64,000 nt of DNA from Chromobacterium alticapitis (GCF_002924365.1 NZ_PQWB01000042.1:1-64000); one strand, 5' to 3'; positions 18,673 to 27,599 are shown, numbered from the stretch's first letter. Program-made: numbers and translations. The notes: generated by a model not told the origin, from the letters alone.

Positions 18673-18907
18673 GCTGGATGGGTTCCTGTTTTTAACCATG
18701 TTGCTTGTCGGGTTTAACGCGGCGGCGGCCACTCGGATGACATGCCTTGTCAATTTTAGCGATGGCGACCGTTTTGGTCATCTTCGCGCTGTCGATTTGA
18801 TTATCCATATTGCATTGCGCAATGCGGCGGACGTATGCTGGTTTCAGGCAGACGGCCGGCGGAAGACGCCGGCGTCGCTGTTGTCAATTCAATAAGGAAA
18901 CACCAAG

Positions 18908-19807
18908 ATGCAACCGCTTAAAGCTTGGTTGTGGAAAATCGCCGCGGCCCTGCTGGGGCTGATCGTATTGTTCAATATTCTGGAAAAGTCCGTGCTCAGC
19001 TGGACCGTGATCAATCCGGGCTACACCGGCATCAAGATCAACCGCCTGATAGACCGCGGCGTGAGCAAGGAAAACGTCGTCACCGGCTTTGTGTTCTACA
19101 ACCCGATACAGAGCGTGGTGGTGGTCTATCCCACCTTCGTCCAGCGCGAGGTGTGGACCCGGTCGCCCAACGAGGGCGGCGCCGCCAACGAGGAGCTGAG
19201 CTTCAATACCAAGGATTCGGTGCCGGTCACCATAGACGTGGCGGTGTCCTACCTGCTGGACGCGCGCAAGGTGCCGGAGTTTTACACGCGTTTCCGCGCG
19301 GACGATATTTCCAGCTGGACCCACGGCTATCTGCGCGACACTGCGCGCAACGTGGTGGTGGCGCTGGGTTCGGAATACGCCTTCGACGACATCAATGGGG
19401 TAAAGAAGGAGGAGTTTCTGAACCGGGTGGCGGCGGAGTTGAATCATCGCACCATGCCGATAGGCGTTTCCATCCAGCAGTTCGGCCTGGTCGGCGCGCT
19501 GAGGCCGCCGCCGGAGCTGGCCAACGCGGTCAACGCCAAGACCAAGGCGATCCAGGATTCCATCCGCACCGAGAACGAGGTGAGGGCGGCCCAGGCCGAG
19601 GCGCGCAAGAAGGTGGCGATAGCCGAAGGCGAAGCGGCGGCCAACCGCGCTTTGGCCTCATCGCTGGACGATAGGCTGCTGGCGTGGGAGAGGCTGAAGC
19701 TGCAGCGCGCCTACATCGACAAGTGGAATGGCCAGATGCCCAATGTGGTGGGCGGCGAGGGCGGCGGCATGCTGCTCAATCTTCCGGCGCCGGGCGCGCA
19801 GAAATGA
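18908..19807 (+). CDS. Prohibitin-like SPFH-domain protein
   Basis: This 299-residue protein is divergent from hflK. It has an N-terminal anchor (10-28), a band-7 domain (VINPGYTGIKINRLIDRGV through TMPIGVSIQQFGLV) and a C-terminal coiled coil (ENEVRAAQAEARKKVAIAEGEA, then NRA). The repeated Ala/Glu heptads are typical of prohibitin-type oligomers. It probably forms membrane rings that organise proteases or microdomains. AATAAGGAAACACC precedes the ATG. It is a third SPFH protein next to hflKC and more like prohibitin than HflC. Confidence 0.85.
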   Translation: MQPLKAWLWKIAAALLGLIVLFNILEKSVLSWTVINPGYTGIKINRLIDRGVSKENVVTGFVFYNPIQSVVVVYPTFVQREVWTRSPNEGGAANEELSFNTKDSVPVTIDVAVSYLLDARKVPEFYTRFRADDISSWTHGYLRDTARNVVVALGSEYAFDDINGVKKEEFLNRVAAELNHRTMPIGVSIQQFGLVGALRPPPELANAVNAKTKAIQDSIRTENEVRAAQAEARKKVAIAEGEAAANRALASSLDDRLLAWERLKLQRAYIDKWNGQMPNVVGGEGGGMLLNLPAPGAQK

Positions 19808-19911
19808 GGCGCGGCCAGCTGAGGCAGATCAAGCGGCCGGCGGCGGTTTGACGCTAGCATGAAGTCGTGGCCGGCGAGGCCGGCCCCGTCAACCCACCGA
19901 GGAGGCTGCTG

Positions 19912-20127
19912 ATGTTTCCCGAATACCGCGATCTGATTTCCAGATTGAAAACCGAGGATGCGCATTTCGCCAAGCTGTTTGACCTGCATAACCAGCTGGA
20001 CCAGCAAATCCGGAACATGGAAGACCGCATCGTCAGCGCGAGCCAGCAGGATATCGAGGTGCTGAAAAAGGAAAAGCTGAAACTGAAGGACCAGCTGTAC
20101 ACCTTGTTGAAGTCGCGCGTGTCTTGA
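19912..20127 (+). CDS. YdcH-family (DUF465) small protein
   Basis: This 71-residue, entirely helical protein starts at ATG 19912 behind GAGGAGG. It matches the YdcH/DUF465 pattern: MFPEYRDLISRLKTEDAHF, then F-x-x-L-x-x-x-H-N-x-L-D-x-x-I, then a Lys-rich helix LKKEKLKLKDQLY. The family is widespread in proteobacteria and its function is unknown. It lies about 100 bases after the SPFH gene and is closed by a strong terminator. Confidence 0.9.
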   Translation: MFPEYRDLISRLKTEDAHFAKLFDLHNQLDQQIRNMEDRIVSASQQDIEVLKKEKLKLKDQLYTLLKSRVS

Positions 20128-20148
20128 GGCCGCGCGCCGCGTCCCGAC

Positions 20149-20176
20149 AGCCGGAACCTTGAGTTCCGGCTTTTTT
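20149..20176 (+). terminator. Rho-independent terminator after ydcH-like gene
   Basis: A 9-bp stem (AGCCGGAAC and GTTCCGGCT, loop CTTGA) is followed by a run of T. Confidence 0.92.
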
Positions 20177-20240
20177 GCTGCATGCGGAAATAGTTATGGC
20201 TAGAACTAAGAAAAGACCATTCTGCCACGGGGAAGCCGCC

Positions 20241-20522
20241 ATGCATTTCGATGAAGTCCACAGCAAGCATTTCATTACACTGAGCCGCACGCCGCATCCG
20301 CACACGCTGATGGAGCAGACCTTGGTCGCCATGGGCGGCGGAGGCAATGACGGCATGAATTTCCGCAAGCAGGCCCTGGCCGCCGCCGGCTGGCATTACG
20401 ACGGCCTGGTGCCTTTCGCCAAGCACCCGGAACATGCGGCCAAGGCATTCAACAAGCTGAGAAAAGCTTTTGCCAAGGCCGCGACGACGGACGAACTGCT
20501 GCAGGCGCTGAAGCACCATTGA
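20241..20522 (+). CDS. Small hypothetical protein
   Basis: The gene encodes 93 residues if it starts at ATG 20241, preceded by GGGGAAG; ATG 20196 is an alternative. I do not recognise the family. The protein is soluble, His-rich in its first third (HFDEVHSKHFITLSRTPHPH) and basic and helical at the end. There is no signal peptide or membrane segment. It is convergent with the NTF2-like gene, with three bases between stops. Confidence 0.6.
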   Translation: MHFDEVHSKHFITLSRTPHPHTLMEQTLVAMGGGGNDGMNFRKQALAAAGWHYDGLVPFAKHPEHAAKAFNKLRKAFAKAATTDELLQALKHH

Positions 20523-20525
20523 CGC

Positions 20526-20918
20526 TCAGGCTGGGGGCGGCTCCAGCAAGCGATGGCCGTAGGAATTATCTATGGTGCAGCGCCAGGCGCCGTCCGCATC
20601 CTGGGCGAAGACATAGGTGGCCTCGCGCGTGATTTCGTCCATTTGGCCCGCGTTCAGCCGGGTTTTGGCCAAGGCCAGCGCGCTGGCGCCGCTATGCAGG
20701 ATGTGCACGGCGTCCTGGCTGACTTGCAGGCTGTGGTTGAAGTGGGCGGCGATGGCGACGAAAGCCTGGCGGATCTGCTCCTTGCCGCAGGCGTTGAGGC
20801 CGGGGCGTATCACCAGCACGGCGTCGTCGGCGTAGAAATCCATCAGCCGGTCGAAGTCTTCGGCGTTGATCGCGGCGTCGGCGGCGGCGATCAGCTGCGC
20901 GACGGGGTGGTCTTGCAT
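20526..20918 (-). CDS. NTF2-like/SnoaL-type protein (DUF4440 class)
   Basis: This 130-residue protein has the cone-shaped NTF2 fold pattern: an N-terminal helix pair INAEDFDRLMDFYADDAVLVIRP and later beta strands ending in WRCTIDNSYGHRLL. Such proteins are ketosteroid-isomerase-like enzymes or binding proteins of unassigned substrate. It lies 18 bases downstream of the solute-binding protein gene on the same strand and is probably co-transcribed. Confidence 0.8.
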   Translation of the reverse strand: MQDHPVAQLIAAADAAINAEDFDRLMDFYADDAVLVIRPGLNACGKEQIRQAFVAIAAHFNHSLQVSQDAVHILHSGASALALAKTRLNAGQMDEITREATYVFAQDADGAWRCTIDNSYGHRLLEPPPA

Positions 20919-20936
20919 GGCGGTCTCCTGGGCGAT

Positions 20937-21683
20937 TCACTCATTCAGATAGCGGCGCATGATGGCCTGCGCCCGGCCGTCCGCGCCGATTTTATCCAAT
21001 GCGCTCTGCAGCCGTTTGCGCCAGTCCGGCGGCGAGTTGGGATTCAGGGCGAACCAATATTGCTGTTTGCCATCCAGCAGCCAGGCCGGCTCGACGGTGT
21101 TCGCGGGCAGGTGCAGCTGACGCAGCTGCCAGGCCATGGCCCAGTCCAGCATCGCCACCATGTCCAGCCGGCCCAATACCAATTTCTGCAGGTCGCTGGT
21201 GTCGCTGTGGCCTATGTCCAGGCTGTCGCCGGACAGGCCCATTTCGGCCAGTTGCTTGGCGGCGGCGGATCCGGCCAGCGCGCCATTGCGGTAGCGCGCC
21301 AGTTCGGCGGAGGAGGCGATGCGGATGTCGCGGCGCTCGGCCAGCTTGTACAGATAGATGCGGCGAGGGCTGATCGGCCCCACCCACTGGAACTGGCTTT
21401 CCCGTTCCGGCGTGCGCACCAGCGTATACAGCAGCGCGCCGGGCGTGCTCCTGGCCCGGGCATAGGCGCGCAGCCACGGCAGCGTTTCTATATCAAGTTC
21501 GAAGCCGGCCTCCTTGGCCACCAGTTGCAGCAGTTCGGTCGAGAACCCCTTGACGCGGCCATGGTCCAGATAATTGAGCGGCGGCACATCCTCGGTGAAC
21601 GCCTGCAGTCTTTCCGCGCGCGCGGGCAGCGGCATCAGGCCGCACGCGGCGACAGCGAGGCAAAGCATGGTTTTCAGCGCCAT
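20937..21683 (-). CDS. Periplasmic solute-binding protein, SBP_bac_3 family
   Basis: The 248-residue protein has a signal peptide (MALKTMLCLAVAACGL, cleavage after ARA near 22). The mature chain starts ERLQAFTEDVPPLNYLDHGRVKGFSTELLQ, the usual opening of amino-acid-binding-protein-like proteins of this group. It closes with AQAIMRRYLNE. No transporter genes are adjacent, so it is an orphan like the one at 531. The ligand is unknown. Confidence 0.82.
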   Translation of the reverse strand: MALKTMLCLAVAACGLMPLPARAERLQAFTEDVPPLNYLDHGRVKGFSTELLQLVAKEAGFELDIETLPWLRAYARARSTPGALLYTLVRTPERESQFQWVGPISPRRIYLYKLAERRDIRIASSAELARYRNGALAGSAAAKQLAEMGLSGDSLDIGHSDTSDLQKLVLGRLDMVAMLDWAMAWQLRQLHLPANTVEPAWLLDGKQQYWFALNPNSPPDWRKRLQSALDKIGADGRAQAIMRRYLNE

Positions 21684-21749
21684 TCTGGGTCCTTTGCGCG
21701 AGCGCCATATGTTTCAGGATAGGACGATTGATGGTCGAGGACAGCCCGT

Positions 21750-22526
21750 TCAGTCCGCGCGGCGGCGGAAGCTCAGCAGCAGCACGTCGCGTATGCCGTC
21801 GCGGCTTGGATCCAGTTGGGCGACGGGGGTCACGCCGTGCAATACCCGTTCGTCGTTGACCAGGGCCAGGTCCAGGGGCTCGCTCAGCGTGAATTGCGCC
21901 AGCTGCTCGTGCTCCAGGCTGTACAGCTCGGTGGCGCCGTTCACCAGATTGCGGCGCCCCACCATCATCATCAGCAGGAAATGCACGCCGTCGCGGTGTA
22001 TGCCCTCAGGCGTCGGTTTGCCGCATTGACGGTTTATCGCTTCTATCCGGTATTGGTGGGCCTCGATATGCCAGGGCGTGTACGGCGACAGTTTGCCGAA
22101 CACGGAGCAGGCAAAGTTCAGCACGGACTGCATGGTGGGGCCAAGCAGGATTTCGTTGCGTATCGGTTCGTAATGGCGCATCGCGCCGCCGTTCAATGGG
22201 TTATAGAAGCGGCTCTGGTAATGAGGCTGATGCGCCTCGGCGCGGGCGCGGCAGGCTGCCGGTTCCGCGCTCAGCGTGGCATGCAGGCGCTTGCGGTAGC
22301 GCCCGCCATCCGCCATGAACTTATCCAGCTGCAAATGATTCCAACTGTCATGAAATTCGTCCCAGTCGTCCAGGGCGGAGGCTTGCCCATGCCGCAGCAG
22401 CCGGCAGGCCTGCTCTGCGGGCAGCAGGCAGAAATCTTGGCGCGCCAACTGCTGGCAGACGCTTTCCAGCAAGCTGCGCTCGTCTTGGAAACTGCTTGGC
22501 TGGATGGGGGATGAGGTATGCGTCAT
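21750..22526 (-). CDS. 2-oxoglutarate/Fe(II) dioxygenase, amino-acid hydroxylase type
   Basis: The protein has 258 residues. It carries the iron-binding H-x-D in PEGIHRDGVHF near 165-172 and a distal His in DERVLHGVTPVAQLDP near 230, followed by the Arg-containing strand RDVLLLSFRRR for 2-oxoglutarate. This fits Pfam 2OG-Fe_dioxy (PF10014), whose known members hydroxylate free amino acids such as L-isoleucine. Substrate unknown. It is divergent from a DUF1345 membrane protein. Confidence 0.82.
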   Translation of the reverse strand: MTHTSSPIQPSSFQDERSLLESVCQQLARQDFCLLPAEQACRLLRHGQASALDDWDEFHDSWNHLQLDKFMADGGRYRKRLHATLSAEPAACRARAEAHQPHYQSRFYNPLNGGAMRHYEPIRNEILLGPTMQSVLNFACSVFGKLSPYTPWHIEAHQYRIEAINRQCGKPTPEGIHRDGVHFLLMMMVGRRNLVNGATELYSLEHEQLAQFTLSEPLDLALVNDERVLHGVTPVAQLDPSRDGIRDVLLLSFRRRAD

Positions 22527-22693
22527 GCATTTTCCTGGCGAGAATGGACATTGAAAGTTATTTCAAGAACAATTAAGCATGTTTCATGTAAATTTCTCAT
22601 GACAATGGGAATTTATCAATCCGGGCGCTTGCCATCCAGCATTTGGCCGAGCTGTGGCGATGTGTTCCGCAGCCTGGTCCAAGGAGTCAATTC

Positions 22694-23377
22694 ATGCATT
22701 TAGCCACCATGGCCCGTCATTTCCTGATTATTAGGCTGCTGCTGGCCCGACCTCGGCTGGTCTGGTCCGCCGCGTTCGGATCGTTGGTGATTCTATGCCT
22801 GCCATATGTCACAGTTATGCACGATGTGACGCGCTACATCGTGGGCTGGAACGCCGGCGCCTGGCTGTATCTCGCTCTGGTCGGCAGCATGATGTTCGGG
22901 CCGCGCCGGCAGCCGGTGCGGCGCTGGGCCAAGCTAGAGGACGAGGGGCAGTGGCTGGTGCTGTTGCTGGTGTGCGCGGCGGCGGCGGCCAGCTTGTCCG
23001 CCATCGTGATGGAGCTTGCCGTGGTCAAGGACATGCATGGCTGGCTGCGCGCCGGCCATATCGTCCTGGCAGTGATGACGCTGCTGTCGTCGTGGGCTTT
23101 CACCCACGTGATGTTCGCCTTGCACTATGCGCGGGCCTATTATGCGGAGGAGGCGCGCGGCCGGTCCGGCGGGCTGGAGTTTCCCGGCGCCGAGCAGCCC
23201 GATCACGGCGACTTTCTGTACTTCGCATTCATCATCGGCACTTCCGGGCAGACTGCCGACGTCAGCTTCACTAGCGGCGCGCAGCGCCGCACCGGCACCG
23301 TCCATTGCGTGCTGGCCTTTTTCTTCAACGCCACCGTGTTGGCGCTGATGATCAATATCGCGGCCGGCTTGATCTGA
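22694..23377 (+). CDS. DUF1345 integral membrane protein
   Basis: The protein has 227 residues from ATG 22694, preceded by a perfect AAGGAG. There are about five membrane segments, near 24-42, 50-68, 90-112, 122-140 and 200-222. The DUF1345 signature DHGDFLYFAFIIGTSGQTADV precedes the last one. No function is known for the family. Confidence 0.88.
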   Translation: MHLATMARHFLIIRLLLARPRLVWSAAFGSLVILCLPYVTVMHDVTRYIVGWNAGAWLYLALVGSMMFGPRRQPVRRWAKLEDEGQWLVLLLVCAAAAASLSAIVMELAVVKDMHGWLRAGHIVLAVMTLLSSWAFTHVMFALHYARAYYAEEARGRSGGLEFPGAEQPDHGDFLYFAFIIGTSGQTADVSFTSGAQRRTGTVHCVLAFFFNATVLALMINIAAGLI

Positions 23378-23390
23378 CCGCGCCAGCAAA

Positions 23391-23415
23391 AACGCCACCG
23401 TAAGACGGTGGCGTT
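23391..23415. terminator. Bidirectional terminator between DUF1345 and GST genes
   Basis: A perfect 10-bp stem (AACGCCACCG and CGGTGGCGTT, loop TAAGA) has A-rich DNA on its left and T on its right. On the minus strand five T follow the stem, so it should end GST transcription best. Confidence 0.85.
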
Positions 23416-23437
23416 TGGCTTGCGGGCCGGCTAAGGC

Positions 23438-24049
23438 CTAGGCTTGAGGCGGCGCGGAGTCGATGAAGGATTGCCGCTGATGCAGCTTTTGCAGCAGGGT
23501 GTCCAGATTGGGGTGGGCGGCGCGCCAGTCGATCTCCGGCGCGCGGAAATCCAGGTAGCCCAGGCAGCAGCCGACGGCGATGTCGGCCAGGCTGTAGCCG
23601 TGGCTGGTGCACCATTGCCGCTCGCCCAAGTCCTCCGACAGCGTTGCCAGGCTGCGCAGTATCTTGTCCAGCTGGCGCTGCACCACTTCCTGCATCTGCT
23701 TTTCCGGCGGACGCCGCCTTTCCAGCACGATGATGACCATCGCGTCTATGATGCCGTCCGCCAGCGCTTCCCAGCGTCTAGTGTTGATCAGCTGGCGGTT
23801 GTCCTGCGGCAGCAGCCGCGAGACCGGCGAGCTGTTTTCCAGATACTCGACGATCACGCGGGAGTCGTACAGCGTGGAGCCGTCGTCCAGTTCCAGCACG
23901 GGCACCTTGCCCAGCGGGTTGTATTCCTGCACGCGGGTGTGCTCGCTCCAGGGCATGTCTTCCTCGAGCGGGCAGTCGATTTTCTTTTCAGCCAGCACGA
24001 TGCGCACTTTGCGGGCGTAAGGGCTGGTCAAAGAGGCGATCAGTTTCAT
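23438..24049 (-). CDS. Glutathione S-transferase family protein
   Basis: The 203-residue protein begins with the thioredoxin-like half (MKLIASLTSPYARKVRIVLAEK) with a possible catalytic Ser8/Ser-Pro pair. NPLGKVPVLELDDGSTLYDSRVI contains the cis-Pro and the glutathione-binding acidic-Ser motif. The helical C-terminal half includes YSLADIAVGCCLGYLDFR. It is closest to the YibF-type bacterial GSTs. Substrate unknown. Confidence 0.9.
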   Translation of the reverse strand: MKLIASLTSPYARKVRIVLAEKKIDCPLEEDMPWSEHTRVQEYNPLGKVPVLELDDGSTLYDSRVIVEYLENSSPVSRLLPQDNRQLINTRRWEALADGIIDAMVIIVLERRRPPEKQMQEVVQRQLDKILRSLATLSEDLGERQWCTSHGYSLADIAVGCCLGYLDFRAPEIDWRAAHPNLDTLLQKLHQRQSFIDSAPPQA

Positions 24050-24139
24050 GTTCGGGCGATGGGAGGTGAGGGGCGGTTGCCGGCGCCTCAGGCGCGGCCG
24101 GCATCTAACTTTAGCGCAAGCCGTTCAGGGCCGAAAGCC

Positions 24140-24832
24140 TTACTTGAGTTCCACCTTGCCGCTGACCTGCAGTTGCAGCTGGCTTTGGCCGGGCTGCAAA
24201 TCAGGCTGGCTGACGTTGGCCTCAGCGCCGGCCACTGCCGCCTTCATCATGGTGATGGGCGGGCGGAAGCCGTGGTATTGCTGGCCGATATCCAGTTGTT
24301 GGATATTGACCACGCTCTTGCCCAGGGCTTTGGCGGCGATTTCGGCCTGGCCTTTCAGGCTGGCGATGGCCTCCGGAATCATGTCCTGTTCAGCCTTGCG
24401 GCGCGCCTTGTCCGATACGCCGAATTGCACGCCCTGCAGCAGCATGGTCTGTTGCAATTTGGCGATTAACTCCGCGGCGTTGGTGAAATTGCCGCTTTTC
24501 AGCTGGATTTCCGAACGGCCTTGCCAGCCGGTGATCTTGCCGTTCTTGTCGTAGCTGGGCCAAGTGTTGTAGCTGCCGCTGGACAACTGCACGTCCTTGA
24601 AGCCGCGTCCCAGGGCCAGGCCATCGTTGGTGACGCGGTTCAGCCTGTCCGCCAGCGCAGCGGCCTTGCTGTTGCTTTGCTGCACATACAGAGTAGCGGA
24701 TAGCTCGTCGTTGGGCACCTCGCGCTGGGCGTTGGCGGACAGATTCAGCTGGATGCCGTCGGCGGCGGCTAAGGGGGCGGCGCTGGCTAGCGCGCAGCAC
24801 AAGAGAATGGACTTGGCGCGGAATTTTTTCAT
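24140..24832 (-). CDS. Exported SIMPL-domain (DUF541) protein
   Basis: The protein has 230 residues from ATG 24832 behind AGGAGTCGAA. The signal peptide MKKFRAKSILLCCALASAAPLAAA is clear. The rest matches the SIMPL/DUF541 family: NLSANAQREVPNDELSATLYVQQ at the start and the Lys/Ala-rich helix DMIPEAIASLKGQAEIAAKALG in the middle. Relatives are periplasmic or outer-membrane proteins linked to stress tolerance, with no defined activity. Confidence 0.88.
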   Translation of the reverse strand: MKKFRAKSILLCCALASAAPLAAADGIQLNLSANAQREVPNDELSATLYVQQSNSKAAALADRLNRVTNDGLALGRGFKDVQLSSGSYNTWPSYDKNGKITGWQGRSEIQLKSGNFTNAAELIAKLQQTMLLQGVQFGVSDKARRKAEQDMIPEAIASLKGQAEIAAKALGKSVVNIQQLDIGQQYHGFRPPITMMKAAVAGAEANVSQPDLQPGQSQLQLQVSGKVELK

Positions 24833-24926
24833 TTCGACTCCTGGGCGGGGGGTGGCTGAAAGTAGACTCCGCTTCGATCCGCTTGGCAAGCGCAGGTTCC
24901 ATGCTCCATGGTATTTTCATCGAGGC

Positions 24927-24961
24927 TGAAAATGCCAAACGGCCCGCAAGGGGCCGTTTGG
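24927..24961 (-). terminator. Terminator of malate synthase gene
   Basis: An 11-bp perfect stem (CCAAACGGCCC and GGGCCGTTTGG, loop of five) is followed on the minus strand by GCATTTT. It lies directly after the aceB stop. Confidence 0.85.
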
Positions 24962-24977
24962 ACGGGGCGGAGCCGTA

Positions 24978-26573
24978 TCAGGCGATGTACTCGTAGCCTG
25001 GCAGGGTCAGGAATTCGACAAAATCGTCCGAGGTGGTCAAGAGGTCGAACATTTTGGCCGCGTCCTCGTATTGCCGGGTCCAGCGCGCGCCGTATTCGGC
25101 CTTGAGCTTGGCGATTTCCTGTTCCTGAAGCGAGCGGAACAGCTCAACTGTCACCTTGCGGCCATCGTCCAGCACGCCCTTGGGCGAACGTATCCATTGC
25201 CAGATCTGCGAACGCGAAATCTCGGCGGTGGCGGCGTCTTCCATCAGGTTATGGATGGGCACGCAGCCGTTGCCGGAAATCCAGGCGCCCAGGTATTGAA
25301 TCCCGACATTGATGTTCATGGCCAAACCGGCTTCGGTGATCGGCGCTTCCGGCTGGAAGTTCAGCAGATCGGCGGCGCTCGCCTGCACGTCCGGGCGCTG
25401 CTTGGCGATCTGGTTGGGCGCGTCGCCCAGTACGGTGCCGAAAGCCGCGGCGGCGATGGGCACCAGGCCCGGGTGGGCCACCCAGCCGCCGTCGTAGCCG
25501 TCGGTGGCGTCGCGGTCTTTGTCCGCCTTGACGCCGGCCAGCGCCTTTTCATTAGCGGCCGCGTCGTTCTTGATCGGAATCAGCGCCGCCATGCCGCCGA
25601 TTGCAGGCGCGTCGCGGTGGTGGCAGGTCTTCAGCAGCAACAGGGCGTAGGCGCGCATGAAGGGCACGGTCATGGTGATTTGCGCGCGGTTGGCCAGGCA
25701 GAAGTCGCGGTTCTGCTTGAACTTCTTGATGCAGCTGAAGATGTAGTCCCAGCGGCCGGCGTTGAGGCCGGCGGAGTGCTCGCGCAGCTCGTACAGGATT
25801 TCGTCCATCTCGAAGGCGGCGAGGATGGTCTCGATCAGCACGGTGGCCTTGATGGTGCCTTGCGGGACGTTCAGCTCGTTCTGGGCGAAGACGAAGACAT
25901 CGTTCCACAAGCGCGCTTCCAGATGGCTTTCCATCTTCGGCAGGTAGTAATAGGTGGCGCTGCCGTTTTCGCGCAGGTAGCGGATGTTGTGGAAGAAGGA
26001 CAGGCCGAAGTCGAACAGGCTGCCGGATACGATTTCGCCGTCCACCTTGACGTGCTTTTCCATCAGGTGCCAGCCGCGCGGGCGCAGCAGCAGGGTGGCG
26101 ATGGTGTCGTTCAGTTGGTACTGCTTGCCTTCCGGGCTTTGGAAGGAAATGGTCTTGCGGTAGGCGTCGCGGACGTTGATCTGGCCGGCGATCTGGTTGT
26201 CCCAGCTGGGGCAGTTGGAGTCCTCGAAGTCAGCCATGAAGCTCTTGGCGCCGGAATTCAGCGCGTTGATCATCATCTTGCGCTCCACCGGGCCGGTGAT
26301 TTCCACGCGGCGGTCCAGGAGGTCCGCCGGCAGCGAGGCGATCTTCCAGTCGCCGGCGCGCACGGCGGCGGTTTGCGGCAGAAAGTCCGGCAGCTTGCCG
26401 GCGTCCAGCTCCGCCTGGCGCGCCACGCGGGCGGCCATGCGCTCGCGGCGGGTGGCCTCGAAGCGGCGATGCAGCTTGGCGACGAATTCCAGCGCCTCCG
26501 GGGTGAGAATTTCGGCGTAAGCCGGAGTGATGTCGGCGAGGATTTCCACGCCCTGCGGAAGATTGGCTGCCAT
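24978..26573 (-). CDS. aceB: Malate synthase A
   Basis: This 531-residue enzyme of the glyoxylate shunt condenses glyoxylate with acetyl-CoA. Signatures include TGPVERKMMINALNSGAKSF and MADFEDSNCPSWDNQI in the TIM barrel, then GRWDYIFSCIKKF, then the C-terminal GCVPIHNLMEDAATAEISRSQ-like helix with the catalytic Asp. The length is that of the A isoform. A LysR gene is divergent, a common arrangement for aceB regulation. It fits functionally with acs/actP near the right end of the window, since acetate use needs the shunt. Confidence 0.96.
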   Translation of the reverse strand: MAANLPQGVEILADITPAYAEILTPEALEFVAKLHRRFEATRRERMAARVARQAELDAGKLPDFLPQTAAVRAGDWKIASLPADLLDRRVEITGPVERKMMINALNSGAKSFMADFEDSNCPSWDNQIAGQINVRDAYRKTISFQSPEGKQYQLNDTIATLLLRPRGWHLMEKHVKVDGEIVSGSLFDFGLSFFHNIRYLRENGSATYYYLPKMESHLEARLWNDVFVFAQNELNVPQGTIKATVLIETILAAFEMDEILYELREHSAGLNAGRWDYIFSCIKKFKQNRDFCLANRAQITMTVPFMRAYALLLLKTCHHRDAPAIGGMAALIPIKNDAAANEKALAGVKADKDRDATDGYDGGWVAHPGLVPIAAAAFGTVLGDAPNQIAKQRPDVQASAADLLNFQPEAPITEAGLAMNINVGIQYLGAWISGNGCVPIHNLMEDAATAEISRSQIWQWIRSPKGVLDDGRKVTVELFRSLQEQEIAKLKAEYGARWTRQYEDAAKMFDLLTTSDDFVEFLTLPGYEYIA

Positions 26574-26650
26574 GCGCGCGCTCCTTGGGTAAGAGAGAAG
26601 AGGATGTGAGAATGCTGCAATGCAATGATTGACAGTCTATTCGGCGCGCG

Positions 26651-26690
26651 AGTAAAAAGAAATGGCGAGATTTGCATAACATTTTTTACT
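26651..26690. promoter_or_regulatory. Inverted repeat in aceB-lysR intergenic region
   Basis: AGTAAAAAGAAATG at 26651-26664 and CATTTTTTACT at 26680-26690 form an inverted repeat of about 11 bp with one extra stretch in the left arm. It lies just upstream of the LysR start. It may be the operator for autoregulation and for aceB. Confidence 0.4.
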
Positions 26691-26702
26691 TTTAGGTAGC
26701 TA

Positions 26703-27599
26703 ATGAGCGAGCTGAAGCAACTGGAGACCTTTGTCGCCGTGGTGGGCTTGGGTAGTCTCTCAGCCGCCGCGCGGCAGCTGGGCGTGGTGCCGGCCATGGT
26801 GGGGCGGCGGCTGGACGCGCTGGAAGAGCGGCTGGGGGTGCGGCTACTGGTGCGCACCACGCGCAGCGTGGCGCCGACGCAGGAGGGCGAGGCCTTCTAT
26901 GAAGACTGCCAGCGCATCCTGGCCGAGCTGACGGAGGCCGAGGCGGCGGTGGCGTCCGGCAGCGGCAAGGCGCGCGGCCACCTTCGGCTGTCCGCCCCGG
27001 CCGGCTTCGGCCGCCGCCACGTGGCGCCGCATGTCGCCGCCTTCCAGCGCCTGCATCCTGAAGTCAAAGTCACGCTGGACCTGTCGGACCGGCTGGTGGA
27101 CCTGCAGCGCGACCGGATCGACTGTTCCATCCGCATCTCGGACCTGGCGGACTCCAGCCTGGTAGCCATCCGGCTGGCGGAAAACCGGCGCGTGGTGGTG
27201 GCGTCGCCGGACTATCTGGCCGCCCACGGCGTGCCGCGCGCGCTGGCGGACTTGCAGCATCACCAGTGCCTGTCCCTGGGCGAGAGCCAGAGTCGAGGCT
27301 GGAGCTTTGTGATGGACGGCAAGCCGGTGAACCTGAAGGTGTCCGGCGCGCTGGAATGCAACGACGGCGCGGTGCTGCATGAGTGGGCGCTGCAGGGCCT
27401 GGGTTTGGCCTGGCGTTCCTTGTGGGAAGTGAAGGACGACCTGTCCGCAGGCAGGCTGCTCACGGTGCTGGACGATTGCGCCTCGCCGGACTACCCCGTC
27501 TACGCGGTGGTGCCGCAGCGGCGCCTGCTGCCGGCGCGGGTGCGCCACTTCATCGAGCATCTGAAAAACGCATACGCCCAACCGGGCTACTGGAACTGA
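26703..27599 (+). CDS. LysR-family regulator, probably of malate synthase
   Basis: This 298-residue LTTR has an N-terminal winged helix (LKQLETFVAVVGLGSLSAAARQ, recognition helix VVPAMVGRRLDALEERLG) and a co-inducer domain (RGHLRLSAPAGFGRRHVAPHV). The subgroup, with GRRxxALE and RTTRS, is the small-metabolite-responsive one. Divergence from aceB with 129 bases between them suggests it controls that gene. The ligand is unknown; a glyoxylate-shunt intermediate is a guess. Confidence 0.88.
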   Translation: MSELKQLETFVAVVGLGSLSAAARQLGVVPAMVGRRLDALEERLGVRLLVRTTRSVAPTQEGEAFYEDCQRILAELTEAEAAVASGSGKARGHLRLSAPAGFGRRHVAPHVAAFQRLHPEVKVTLDLSDRLVDLQRDRIDCSIRISDLADSSLVAIRLAENRRVVVASPDYLAAHGVPRALADLQHHQCLSLGESQSRGWSFVMDGKPVNLKVSGALECNDGAVLHEWALQGLGLAWRSLWEVKDDLSAGRLLTVLDDCASPDYPVYAVVPQRRLLPARVRHFIEHLKNAYAQPGYWN

